Shown here in pieces: positions 1 to 5,957 of a stretch of DNA of 8,328 nucleotides (positions within the stretch are counted from its first letter, which is position 1; every line of letters starts with the position of its first letter). This DNA is from Candidatus Heimdallarchaeota archaeon. GTDB lineage: Archaea; Asgardarchaeota; Heimdallarchaeia; Heimdallarchaeales; Kariarchaeaceae. Location of the stretch: positions 1 through 8,328 of the forward strand of contig JAOUKW010000173.1 of the NCBI GenBank assembly GCA_029882335.1. The letters run 5' to 3'. The notes under the pieces were generated by a model, which made no database searches, was not told where the DNA came from, and was given only the letters and a program-made list of their open reading frames with translations. A program made the translations under genes and the position numbers.

Positions 1-427
1 TGCTACCCTCATCTAAATTGATCCTAGAACCACGAATAAGAGTCTTCATGGCTGACCCACTTACTGATCTCTTTGAGAAGGGAATTGTATTGTTGGCTAA
101 TTCAGCATCTAGTTTTACTCTTCCAAGTGAGGGGAGTGATTTAATCCGGTGTAACAAAGCCTTCTTGACTATTTGATCCACATCTGAACTGACATCTATT
201 GGAATTTGTGTTAGTTTATTTTTCACAACTTGCATCTTAGCAATTTTTCCTTTTGGTATGAATAATCTATAGTTTGCCACAATAGAACGGGAACTGAAAT
301 GTCCAATTAATTGAAATAATAAAGGAGTAGGGATTTTTTCAGTCACTTCTGCAAAATAAGTCAAAATAGTGGATTCTGTTGTTTTTGTAGGGGGTGATTG
401 TATCAGAGGTATCCATAGAGTTCTCAT
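1..427 (-). CDS. MXAN_6230/SCO0854-like family protein, downstream fragment (partial, in shifted frame)
   Basis: This open frame, cut by the window start, continues the family homology of the preceding gene in the +1 frame. From about position 375 downward it reads STILTYFAEVTEKIPTPLLF, then a basic segment ending SGSAMKTLIRGSRINLDEGS at the window edge. The family core after the LDRLLRL motif has just this kind of sequence. The first in-frame ATG (427) lies inside the upstream fragment, so residues before the shift are probably not authentic. Removing one C from the run complementary to 390-394 joins the fragments as ITPTKTTESTILTYF, a clean fusion. It is therefore most likely the second half of one gene rather than an independent protein. 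The C-terminal domain of the family lies beyond the window. Frameshift, programmed recoding and sequencing error cannot be separated here. Confidence 0.62.
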   Translation of the reverse strand, partial: MRTLWIPLIQSPPTKTTESTILTYFAEVTEKIPTPLLFQLIGHFSSRSIVANYRLFIPKGKIAKMQVVKNKLTQIPIDVSSDVDQIVKKALLHRIKSLPSLGRVKLDAELANNTIPFSKRSVSGSAMKTLIRGSRINLDEGS

Positions 428-1520
428 CTGAGTTAGATTCTGAACCATTGGATGATACAACCACTTCTTCCTCATATACCAACCGTAACAGGCGATCTAG
501 TCTTCTGGCAAAAATACTTGGTCGTTGTTTCAACAGTGTACCTGCTTTATCAACTTGTTTGTGAGCTATATATTTTTCTAACTTTGAATTAAAACTCTCA
601 AGTTTCACATCATCGCGGATCTTAGAGATTGCAGAGTAGGTTTTAGGAAATCGTTCTTTGTACTCACCAGGATATAATCTCTCACCCAATCGTATCCACT
701 TCATTTTGTGTATTGCCATATTCTCTGTTATTGAACTTCCGTTTTCAATGAGTTGCAATAATTGTCTTCTTTGATGCCGTCTAAAACTAATATAATTTGT
801 ATTTTCAGCCAGTGATATATCTCCATCTGAAAGCGCAGTGGCAAATCTTAGTACATCTGTTGCTGTTTTAAATTGTGACAAAATATCGGGATGCTCGGAA
901 TGCAAGGCGATAAATACCAATATTTCCTTGAAAGGAATTTCATTAGGAATATTTGCATCTTCTTTGAAATGACTCAAATAATTAGCCAAATCTGTCTTAT
1001 CTTCCTCAGATATAGAGGTCTTTGATGACATGATATTTGAGAATATTTCATGGATTATATTGTATTCTGCAAGTCCGATAACAGTCAACTTTGTCGTCTC
1101 TAATAATGGAGACAGAGGTTCTTTGGTATAATCATGTATAATTCTGAACCCAATAACATCTCCGAAATAATGCGTAATAGCATTAATGTAGAGCTCTGCA
1201 TCAGTTACTTGCATTACCTGTCTTGGGAAGTTAGGATACATTGGTTCATAAGTAACATGAGCACCAGCTAATTCCTTGAGTAGTGAAATTAGGTTTACAA
1301 ACCATTTTTCGATTTGCAGATGTGATGAACCAAGAAAGGAATTGATTAAATCGGTAGAAAATGTAAATCCCAAACTTTCCACATTCTTCATCATTGATGC
1401 AACTTCTGCGACTGAGATGATATTGTTTGTATTTAATTCATCAGGGCTATCTGGAGGTAGTATTCGTGTACTTCTTCTTAGGAGCATCTCATCCACCCAT
1501 TTTCTCCTCTCTTCAACCAA
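339..1520 (-). CDS. MXAN_6230/SCO0854-like family protein, N-terminal part (frameshifted)
   Basis: The frame carries hallmarks I associate with the large MXAN_6230/SCO0854 family, known mostly from actinobacteria and myxobacteria and of unknown function: an N-terminal LLRRSTRILPP segment, YPNFPRQVM near residue 95, SDGDISLAENTNYISFRR near 230, WIRLGERLYPGEY near 275 and RPSIFARRLDRLLRLV near 333-348. The family is named for a RING-type domain, but no cysteine occurs before the frameshift, so no zinc-binding RING is visible. The frame breaks around residue 377 after an acidic/serine-rich stretch; the last 16 residues are out-of-frame, and the true continuation is the fragment at 1-427. The longest frame starts at TTG (1520). 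GTG at 1496 is the better start: AGAGGAG lies 7 nt before it and the family-like N-terminus begins just after; ATG at 1487 is also possible. Family call from remembered motifs, not a search. Confidence 0.72.
   Translation of the reverse strand: MVEERRKWVDEMLLRRSTRILPPDSPDELNTNNIISVAEVASMMKNVESLGFTFSTDLINSFLGSSHLQIEKWFVNLISLLKELAGAHVTYEPMYPNFPRQVMQVTDAELYINAITHYFGDVIGFRIIHDYTKEPLSPLLETTKLTVIGLAEYNIIHEIFSNIMSSKTSISEEDKTDLANYLSHFKEDANIPNEIPFKEILVFIALHSEHPDILSQFKTATDVLRFATALSDGDISLAENTNYISFRRHQRRQLLQLIENGSSITENMAIHKMKWIRLGERLYPGEYKERFPKTYSAISKIRDDVKLESFNSKLEKYIAHKQVDKAGTLLKQRPSIFARRLDRLLRLVYEEEVVVSSNGSESNSDENSMDTSDTITPYKNNRIHYFDLFCRSD
1504..1510 (-). promoter_or_regulatory. Shine-Dalgarno site for the 1496 GTG start
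   Basis: The minus strand reads AGAGGAG, with GGAG ending 7 nt before a GTG at 1496. This favours GTG 1496 (or ATG 1487) over the TTG at 1520, which lies upstream of the SD. Confidence 0.45.
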
Positions 1521-1844
1521 GATTTATGATCCACCAACAATACCTTGTGGATTTGTAATAAGAATAAGGATATTGAACGATCTAAGCTTAGTCCAGGAAG
1601 GAGTAGAAGGAAGATCGTTCGTAGCCTTAGTAAATTAATATACAGATTTATTATTATAAATATTATGGAATGATGAGATTTTACCTTCCAATTAAACCTT
1701 CCATATAAAATATGTATATTCCAATTTGATTTATCAGTAATTATCTATTAATTGTTCAATTTTAACAAGATAAAAGGTTGTATTTACACTACTTTCAACC
1801 TATTAACATTCAAATATACTAAAGAATGAATTCATGGTTTGTGT
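1521..1844. other. Noncoding region with inverted repeat; possible leader of the frameshifted gene
   Basis: No convincing gene lies here. The half nearer 1521 is less AT-rich and holds an inverted repeat (1575-1620). A start-less minus frame of about 36 codons ends ITNPQGIVGGS just before TTG 1520; I do not recognise it. The half nearer 1844 is AT-rich with TATA-like stretches near 1635-1665 that could serve a minus-strand transcript with a leader of about 110 nt. No clear terminator was seen for the gene ending at 1845. Confidence 0.4.
1575..1620. repeat. 9-bp inverted repeat around a purine-rich loop
   Basis: GAACGATCT (1575-1583) is the exact reverse complement of AGATCGTTC (1612-1620), with 28 bp between. 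The left arm runs into a 10-bp palindrome CTAAGCTTAG (1582-1591), and the spacer has an almost pure purine run (about 1595-1614) on the plus strand. It could be a hairpin in the leader of the minus-strand gene, an operator, or the end of a small mobile element; nothing in the window decides. Confidence 0.55.
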
Positions 1845-3185
1845 TTATTTCTTGAGAAAATGTTTGTCTACGAGGTTATTTAATTGATTTCCATCAATCA
1901 GGAATATTTTGACGTTTTTTGCATATTCTATTGCATCTTGGCTAAATCTACCGGTAGTAACAACTATTCCCTTGGTAAAATTCTCATATTTTAACGCAGA
2001 ATCCAATTTCTGAATAACTTCCCGTCCTACAGGTTTACTAAACCAATTCTTACATTCAATACCAATTTTACTACTTGTTAACAGACCATGTTCAAAAGCT
2101 TCAATATCAATTCCTCCGTCTCCAACGTGTACTCGATTTATAACCTGTTCATACCCCATCAGCTCGAACAAAATAGTCATAAATTCCTCAAATTGTTTAC
2201 CGTCCATGGTTTGCCAATCTGGCCGGCTCGAATTATCTATACGTTCAATCCCACAAGATGTACAAAATTTGGTATTTACTATTGATCCACAATGAGAACA
2301 CTCATAACCAGTTTTATTTGTCATTACTGGATTATTCACCGTATATTGATATTCTTGTTGTTGATGCAGTTGTGCATATACCTGTTGTTCGATATTACTC
2401 TTTTCCTGAAAAGCTTTGATCCAAAAGTATGGATGTATTGACTCATACATGTGTTGCCTTGCATATTTACTACTATCGATAACAATACCTGATGGGATTT
2501 TCTTTTGAATAAATAATCCTTTCTTTTTTATCCAAGTTTGTATTTTATAAATCTCCTCCAATTTATATTCTCTCTTATTATTACCCTGATATAACATTCT
2601 TTGATTGGTTATTATCAAATGGCCTCTTCCTTGAACAGTCCAAAGAGTCTCATTATATCCTGAAATTTTATATTTACGAGATCCATGGACATAATGTGAT
2701 CTCTTTTCATTTAAAACTACAAATTCGGAAAGAATAATAAATTCATTTTTTCTCAGTTTAATAGGTAAGGATCCTGAATTAAAAGTTGGATTGAGGACAA
2801 TTTCATTATTCGCAACATGAGCGTTTGTGCTTGTATAATCTTGTAAAAATTTAATATTCTTACCGTATTTATACTCCCCAATTATTATAATGGTTGGAAT
2901 AACTATCAAGGCTAAATCATTAAATCCAAATTGATTAAATGCAATACTATAGCAAATGGAAAACGAAATTACAAAAAACATAAACTTTGACACTATTGAA
3001 AGAGACATTAGTTTTGATAATATATTATCATTATTTATATTCCATTTTTCATCATAAATTTCGAGTAAAGGTAATAACCCAATTGCGACTAGAAATAGGA
3101 AATTTTGGAATGTTAACTCATTTGCTAGATTAAAGATATTAACGACACATGCAAAAATCAATAAGTATCCAAATTTTGAGGGCAT
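1845..3185 (-). CDS. Membrane-anchored Mrr-type restriction endonuclease domain protein with PH/GRAM-like region and zinc ribbon
   Basis: This 446-aa protein has four parts. Residues 6-104 hold four hydrophobic segments (about 6-20, 26-41, 62-82, 89-103), likely two membrane hairpins. Residues 127-260 are rich in beta strands (GHLIITNQRMLYQG at 188-201) and resemble bacterial PH/GRAM-like domains. A four-cysteine zinc ribbon follows (C296, C299, C308, C311). Residues 325-446 match Mrr-type PD-(D/E)XK nucleases: GDGGIDIE with D360, then GIECKNW with E377 and K379, and Q392 in the following helix, so the catalytic set looks complete. The start is ATG 3185 with a TATA-like box about 28 nt upstream. 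The nuclease would act on DNA at the inner face of the membrane. Mrr domains are common in restriction and other anti-phage genes; a defence role is inferred. It stands alone, with noncoding DNA on both sides. Confidence 0.85.
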   Translation of the reverse strand: MPSKFGYLLIFACVVNIFNLANELTFQNFLFLVAIGLLPLLEIYDEKWNINNDNILSKLMSLSIVSKFMFFVISFSICYSIAFNQFGFNDLALIVIPTIIIIGEYKYGKNIKFLQDYTSTNAHVANNEIVLNPTFNSGSLPIKLRKNEFIILSEFVVLNEKRSHYVHGSRKYKISGYNETLWTVQGRGHLIITNQRMLYQGNNKREYKLEEIYKIQTWIKKKGLFIQKKIPSGIVIDSSKYARQHMYESIHPYFWIKAFQEKSNIEQQVYAQLHQQQEYQYTVNNPVMTNKTGYECSHCGSIVNTKFCTSCGIERIDNSSRPDWQTMDGKQFEEFMTILFELMGYEQVINRVHVGDGGIDIEAFEHGLLTSSKIGIECKNWFSKPVGREVIQKLDSALKYENFTKGIVVTTGRFSQDAIEYAKNVKIFLIDGNQLNNLVDKHFLKK

Positions 3186-3469
3186 TAATTAGATTTTTTT
3201 AAAACTTTATTTTAAATTATCTGTTAAACAATCGATATTACATAAGATTAAAATTGAAAACTGATGAAATTTATTAACTTATGGAGAATAATTTAATTGA
3301 AAATTAAATTTGAGGTAATAATACATAATTATGGGTAAGATAGGAATAATGATACCAAATCACTGGTGATGGTAACTTAATCATTCACTTTGGTTTTTAC
3401 AAACTACAATAAAACCATTCTCAATACAAAATAATCTTACTATCAATCCAAGCAAGATTAATATATCTA
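3186..3469. other. AT-rich noncoding region
   Basis: About 284 bp with no supportable gene. It contains the nuclease-gene promoter at one end. A plus-strand 12-codon frame (ATG 3331, MGKIGIMIPNHW) and a start-less minus-strand frame just after the orphan antitoxin are too short to call. A toxin gene would be expected after the antitoxin at 3470, but no PIN reading frame is present. Confidence 0.5.
3209..3216 (-). promoter_or_regulatory. TATA-like box of the Mrr-type nuclease gene
   Basis: TTTAAAAT on the minus strand spans -31 to -24 relative to ATG 3185, right for an archaeal TATA box on a leaderless transcript. The surrounding AT-richness limits confidence. Confidence 0.35.
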
Positions 3470-3844
3470 TTAAATTTTAAAACTTAAGTCTTCGTCATAA
3501 AGTATATTGTCAATAGTTTCTGGATCAGTATCTATATTCCAAGGTTTTTGCAGTTTTTTAATTTTATTTAGTATATCCTTAGATGGAGATTGAACTGAAG
3601 AAAATAGCAACTCCATATTTGATTGTGTGAATTTGATAAGTAAATCAATTATATTTTGTTGAGTGAATTTTAAATCATAATTTCTCAATAAATTAGCAAG
3701 TAATTTATCTAATTCTCGTATGGTTTCATTGGATACTTTAATTGAACTAGCTACATAAATAATAATATTTATCACAATATTTAATAAAGATATTTTTTGC
3801 AGAATTGTAATCTCTTTCTTGAATTTTATAGAATTCAAATACAT
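3470..3844 (-). CDS. Orphan VapB-like ribbon-helix-helix antitoxin (start uncertain)
   Basis: From about residue 33 the protein reads SSIKVSNETIRELDKLL, aligning with the start of the intact antitoxin upstream (SQSIKISKEKKQELEEI); further matches follow (Q-x-x-(L/I)-(L/I)-D-L, W-x-I near the end, and a C-terminal (L/I)-x-YD). It is thus a second antitoxin of the same family: a beta strand plus helices for DNA binding, then a toxin-binding tail. No start codon sits where the homology begins. The coordinates give the longest frame (ATG 3844), whose first 32 residues are merely the overlapping PIN gene read in another frame; GTG 3775 is an alternative (101 aa). Neither has an SD site. It overlaps the truncated toxin and has no toxin after it: an ATG in its tail at the place expected for a toxin start meets a stop after four codons. 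Probably a deletion remnant. Confidence 0.6.
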   Translation of the reverse strand: MYLNSIKFKKEITILQKISLLNIVINIIIYVASSIKVSNETIRELDKLLANLLRNYDLKFTQQNIIDLLIKFTQSNMELLFSSVQSPSKDILNKIKKLQKPWNIDTDPETIDNILYDEDLSFKI

Positions 3845-4082
3845 TTTCTGCTATTAATTTATCAATAGTTTGAGAAGCTATTTCTGTTACATCACAATTT
3901 TTTGTTCTTTTTAAGACCAATGTTAATACCTCGTCAATTACATAATCATTTAATAATAAGATCGAGTCTTCTGTTGTTTTAAATTTGTTCCAACTTAGTT
4001 TAGCTTCATTATGGTATTTATCCTTTTGTAACAATAATGCTATTAAATAGCTGGTATCAACAATATTTAGTCTAGGTATCAT
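3747..4082 (-). CDS. VapC-like PIN-domain toxin, C-terminally truncated
   Basis: The N-terminus IVDTSYLIALLLQKDKYHNEA is a typical PIN start, with D9 as the first metal-binding acid; E51 in NDYVIDEVLTLVL is the second. The protein ends at 111 aa with FIKYCDKYYYLCS. Related VapC toxins run to about 130-140 aa and continue after a KYxDK stretch with a TDC-type motif and another conserved acid, all missing here. With only part of the Mg-binding acid cluster, RNase activity is doubtful. It starts at ATG 4082, inside the last codons of the upstream antitoxin (11-nt overlap), the normal vapB-vapC coupling. After the break the sequence becomes a second antitoxin frame rather than PIN sequence, suggesting a deletion that fused two TA loci. 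The truncated protein could still bind its antitoxin. Confidence 0.72.
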   Translation of the reverse strand: MIPRLNIVDTSYLIALLLQKDKYHNEAKLSWNKFKTTEDSILLLNDYVIDEVLTLVLKRTKNCDVTEIASQTIDKLIAENVFEFYKIQERDYNSAKNIFIKYCDKYYYLCS

Positions 4083-4359
4083 AAATTAATTCATCATCCG
4101 ATTTTTCTTGATCTAAAGTCATATCTGCAATTTTCCAAAAGTTTTCTAGGAGATGATCTGCTGATTTATAATTGGGTTTTGGAGTATTCACTCTTAAAAT
4201 CAATTTCAATAATTCATCATAATTATTTTTGGAGATTTCAATTGTTAAATCCAATAATGATTGTAAATCTATTTTTTTCCCACAATCTTTGATCAAACGT
4301 GTTTGTATCTCCTCTAATTCTTGTTTTTTTTCTTTGGATATTTTAATCGATTGACTCAC
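4072..4359 (-). CDS. VapB-like antitoxin (ribbon-helix-helix type)
   Basis: A 95-aa protein immediately upstream of, and overlapping by 11 nt, a PIN-domain toxin gene; this order and overlap are the standard antitoxin-toxin layout. The N-terminus (SIKISKEKKQELEEI) has the strand-then-helix pattern of ribbon-helix-helix DNA-binding antitoxins. The rest is helical, with an acidic tail (EKSDDELIYDT) fit for covering a toxin. It starts at GTG 4359 with no SD; a TATA-like box about 29 nt upstream indicates a leaderless transcript. A perfect 16-bp palindrome abuts the start codon and is the obvious site for autorepression by this protein or its toxin complex. Assignment rests on context and fold pattern; sequence conservation in such antitoxins is low. 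Confidence 0.68.
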   Translation of the reverse strand: MSQSIKISKEKKQELEEIQTRLIKDCGKKIDLQSLLDLTIEISKNNYDELLKLILRVNTPKPNYKSADHLLENFWKIADMTLDQEKSDDELIYDT

Positions 4360-4375
4360 AGTAGAATATTCTACT
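4360..4375. promoter_or_regulatory. Palindromic operator of the toxin-antitoxin locus
   Basis: AGTAGAATATTCTACT is a perfect 16-bp palindrome directly adjacent to the antitoxin GTG (4357-4359) and between it and the TATA-like box. Another half-site, GTAGAATA, recurs at 4378-4385, 17 bp from the first, and TATTCTA occurs at 4434-4440. A bound ribbon-helix-helix dimer here would block RNA polymerase, as in other autoregulated vapBC promoters. Confidence 0.65.
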
Positions 4376-4383
4376 TTGTAGAA

Positions 4384-4393
4384 TAAATATAAT
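4384..4393 (-). promoter_or_regulatory. TATA-like box of the antitoxin-toxin operon
   Basis: ATTATATTTA on the minus strand lies at -34 to -25 from the GTG start, a good match in sequence and distance to an archaeal TATA box. It overlaps the repeated half-site GTAGAATA by two bases, so a repressor there could also hinder TBP binding. Confidence 0.5.
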
Positions 4394-4519
4394 ATCTTTG
4401 AATAACTGATTTGTTTCTTTATATCAAAGTAAATATTCTATATTCCATAATGCATTATTGTAAATTTAATATCGTTTCATTCTCTAAATTTATGGTTTAT
4501 TTTTGTTGTAGGATTGAAG

Positions 4520-5164
4520 TTAGTCTGATTTTATGAATATCATTGTCAAATTTTTCTTAAATAACTGTTTAAAACTCTGGGTATATCCAGTGGCTGTAAA
4601 GAGTTGTACCACATCTTCAGGACGATGGTTATGGATTAATCTGAATGGGAAATCAAATGATAGTATTTTGACTAGAATCGAGAGAAAACATGCTTTTATT
4701 CTGTTTTTAAACAAATTTTGAGGCATACTGATAGCCATGACCTTGGGATTCAGTTCAATTGCCTTTGTTATCAAACTTTTGTAGTCTGGATAGAGGTTAA
4801 GAATATGATGGAAGGATATGGCATCAAAATTATTGTATTCCATATCGAGGAAGTTTCCCTCAATAAGTGAAGTATTTTCAAGCGTTCCAAACTTCTCAAA
4901 TCTCTTCTTTGTTAGTTGTACTGCGTTAGGTGATAAATCAACACCTGAAAGATTAGGAACACCTTGTTTTTGTAATGCAAGAAGAATTCCACCTGCTCCC
5001 ATACCCACATCCAGTACTGAATTTGGTTTGATTGCCAGAATGTGCTCAACATGTAATTGTGATGAGGCGTCAAAATTTTCAAGAATTGCATCCTTTGGTT
5101 CTTTATTGAAAAATCGATTGAAGGTTTTTCCTATTTTTTTATCGTTCTTGTGCCTATCTCCCAT
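4520..5164 (-). CDS. Class I SAM-dependent methyltransferase
   Basis: The 214-aa protein has the Rossmann-type methyltransferase motifs in order: motif I VLDVGMGAGGI (residues 50-60) for SAM binding, the acidic end of strand 2 in SGVDLSPNAV (D76) that usually contacts the ribose, EGNFLDM (102-108), and the motif IV region FDAISFHHILNLYPD (113-127). The C-terminal half carries hydrophobic segments and an MSMP-like loop region (AISMPQ) but no feature giving the substrate; small molecules, lipids or proteins are all possible. Length is typical of a stand-alone methyltransferase. It starts at ATG 5164 with a TATA-like box about 25 nt upstream. It is separated from the toxin-antitoxin genes by 160 bp with their own promoter, and points away from the Rad50-like operon, so it is probably a single-gene unit. 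Confidence 0.85.
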   Translation of the reverse strand: MGDRHKNDKKIGKTFNRFFNKEPKDAILENFDASSQLHVEHILAIKPNSVLDVGMGAGGILLALQKQGVPNLSGVDLSPNAVQLTKKRFEKFGTLENTSLIEGNFLDMEYNNFDAISFHHILNLYPDYKSLITKAIELNPKVMAISMPQNLFKNRIKACFLSILVKILSFDFPFRLIHNHRPEDVVQLFTATGYTQSFKQLFKKNLTMIFIKSD

Positions 5165-5182
5165 GAATGATTTTGTAAATTA

Positions 5183-5194
5183 TATTTATTAAAA
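5183..5194 (-). promoter_or_regulatory. TATA-like box of the methyltransferase gene
   Basis: TTTTAATAAATA on the minus strand lies at -30 to -19 from ATG 5164, as expected for a leaderless or very short-leader archaeal transcript. Confidence 0.4.
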
Positions 5195-5320
5195 CTTATT
5201 ATTGTAAAAATTTGTTTTATATTATCTGAATTCATTTATCAAGTAATGTTTGGATTTTCACCTATTCTATTGATTAATTGAGTCTATAATATATCTCATT
5301 CTCATTAATCAAAATATTAA

Positions 5321-5443
5321 AGTAAATATAAATCAAATATATTTCAAAAGCCTTCTGAAATTAATGTACAAGCAATTGATTCTGTAGAAATATTAACGAT
5401 AGTTGAAAATTCTGTTGATCTACTATTATCAAGTGAAAAATGA
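5321..5443 (+). pseudogene. Possible N-terminal remnant of an MBL-fold metallo-hydrolase
   Basis: An open stretch bounded by stops reads KPSEINVQAIDSVEILTI followed by VENSVDLLLSSEK and a stop. This resembles the first strand and following loop of archaeal/bacterial MBL-fold hydrolases of the dihydropterin-synthase-like type, whose N-termini read roughly DSV-x-(V/I)-T-x-LVDNSVDMLL. There is no start codon at the proper place, and none of the downstream metal-binding HxHxDH region follows in any frame. If the likeness is real, it is a relic left by a deletion or insertion. The call rests on about 25 residues. Confidence 0.35.
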
Positions 5444-5726
5444 TTGTCGTTTTTATTGGTTTTACCATTGATTAATCCAATATTTATACGAATGAATTAC
5501 TCTTAACAATAATATTTTGTCTAAAGAAAAATAGTAGATTTCTCTTTGTAGTTAAAATTCAGATTTAGCTTAGTGGGTTACCTTTAATATGTTTGAATTT
5601 AGTACTACTCTTGATATTGTTTTCTTTATGTTCTATTCTGGATACATCAGTTATAGTTGATATACACAAACTATGATAATAATTTAGACTGATGTGGATA
5701 AAGCAGAGATGCAATGATGAAATTAG

Positions 5727-5733
5727 TTTAAAT
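5727..5733 (+). promoter_or_regulatory. TATA-like box of the Rad50-like operon
   Basis: TTTAAAT lies at -24 to -18 from ATG 5751, somewhat close for a leaderless start. No strong SD precedes the ATG, in contrast to the two later genes of the operon. Confidence 0.3.
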
Positions 5734-5750
5734 GGTAAAGTGAAAGATAT

Positions 5751-5957
5751 ATGAGTATTAACATTAAAGATTTAGTTGAGAAAGAAATAAGAGATGATCC
5801 TGATTTGATTGATGTAGCAACTTCAATATTTGAGTTTGTTCAATATTTACTGGATGATGATGATAATTTGACGAAGTCTGGTAACTTGACATCGAGTGCT
5901 AAATCTAGTTTGGAGGAGAGAATAAATCATTTAATTATGCCGGAGGAAAGTCAATGA
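5751..5957 (+). CDS. Small acidic protein, first gene of the Rad50-like operon
   Basis: A 68-aa acidic, probably mostly helical protein (four consecutive D near residues 35-38; tail LIMPEESQ) with no cysteine, membrane segment or signal peptide. I do not recognise a family. Its TGA overlaps the ATG of the Rad50-like gene by 4 nt (ATGA), so the two are translationally coupled and probably made in fixed ratio, suggesting that it binds the ATPase. Small partner proteins preceding SMC-like ATPases are known in other systems, for example ABC-three-component systems, but no sequence match to them is visible. Start ATG 5751 is the first in the frame, with a TATA-like box just upstream. Confidence 0.75.
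   Translation: MSINIKDLVEKEIRDDPDLIDVATSIFEFVQYLLDDDDNLTKSGNLTSSAKSSLEERINHLIMPEESQ
5942..5946 (+). promoter_or_regulatory. Shine-Dalgarno site of the Rad50-like gene
   Basis: GGAGG ends 7 nt before ATG 5954, inside the last codons of the small upstream gene. It fixes the start of the 700-aa protein and supports coupled translation. Confidence 0.65.

Larger units (their letters stand above)
5165..5750. other. Divergent intergenic region
   Basis: About 586 bp between divergent genes. It holds the promoters of both flanking units and an MBL-hydrolase-like scrap (5321-5443). A 23-codon plus frame from ATG 5589 is hydrophobic but unsupported. No tRNA, CRISPR or clear RNA gene was found. Confidence 0.5.

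Noticed and set aside
1276..1638. Plus-strand open frame overlapping the start of the minus-strand gene and extending upstream
   Set aside because: Most of it is antisense to the recognised family homology. The part beyond 1520 (tail LVQEGVEGRSFVALVN) has no start of its own and no family I can name.
1668..1674. C-box-like ATGATGA motif hinting at a C/D box sRNA
   Set aside because: No D box (CTGA) or second box pair at suitable spacing; such motifs are expected by chance in AT-rich DNA. The same holds for similar motifs near 3263 and 5713.
2088..2285. Plus-strand 65-aa open frame
   Set aside because: It lies antisense to the zinc ribbon and Mrr domain, which have clear motifs on the minus strand.
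3331..3369. Plus-strand mini-ORF MGKIGIMIPNHW
   Set aside because: Only 12 codons, no SD, no recognisable family; likely chance.
4818..5192. Plus-strand 124-aa open frame
   Set aside because: Fully antisense to the methyltransferase motifs I, II and IV; a shadow frame.
5561..5582. tRNA D-arm-like sequence (TTAGCTTAGTGGGTTA)
   Set aside because: No matching acceptor stem, anticodon arm or TTC loop follows at the right distance, so no cloverleaf can be drawn.
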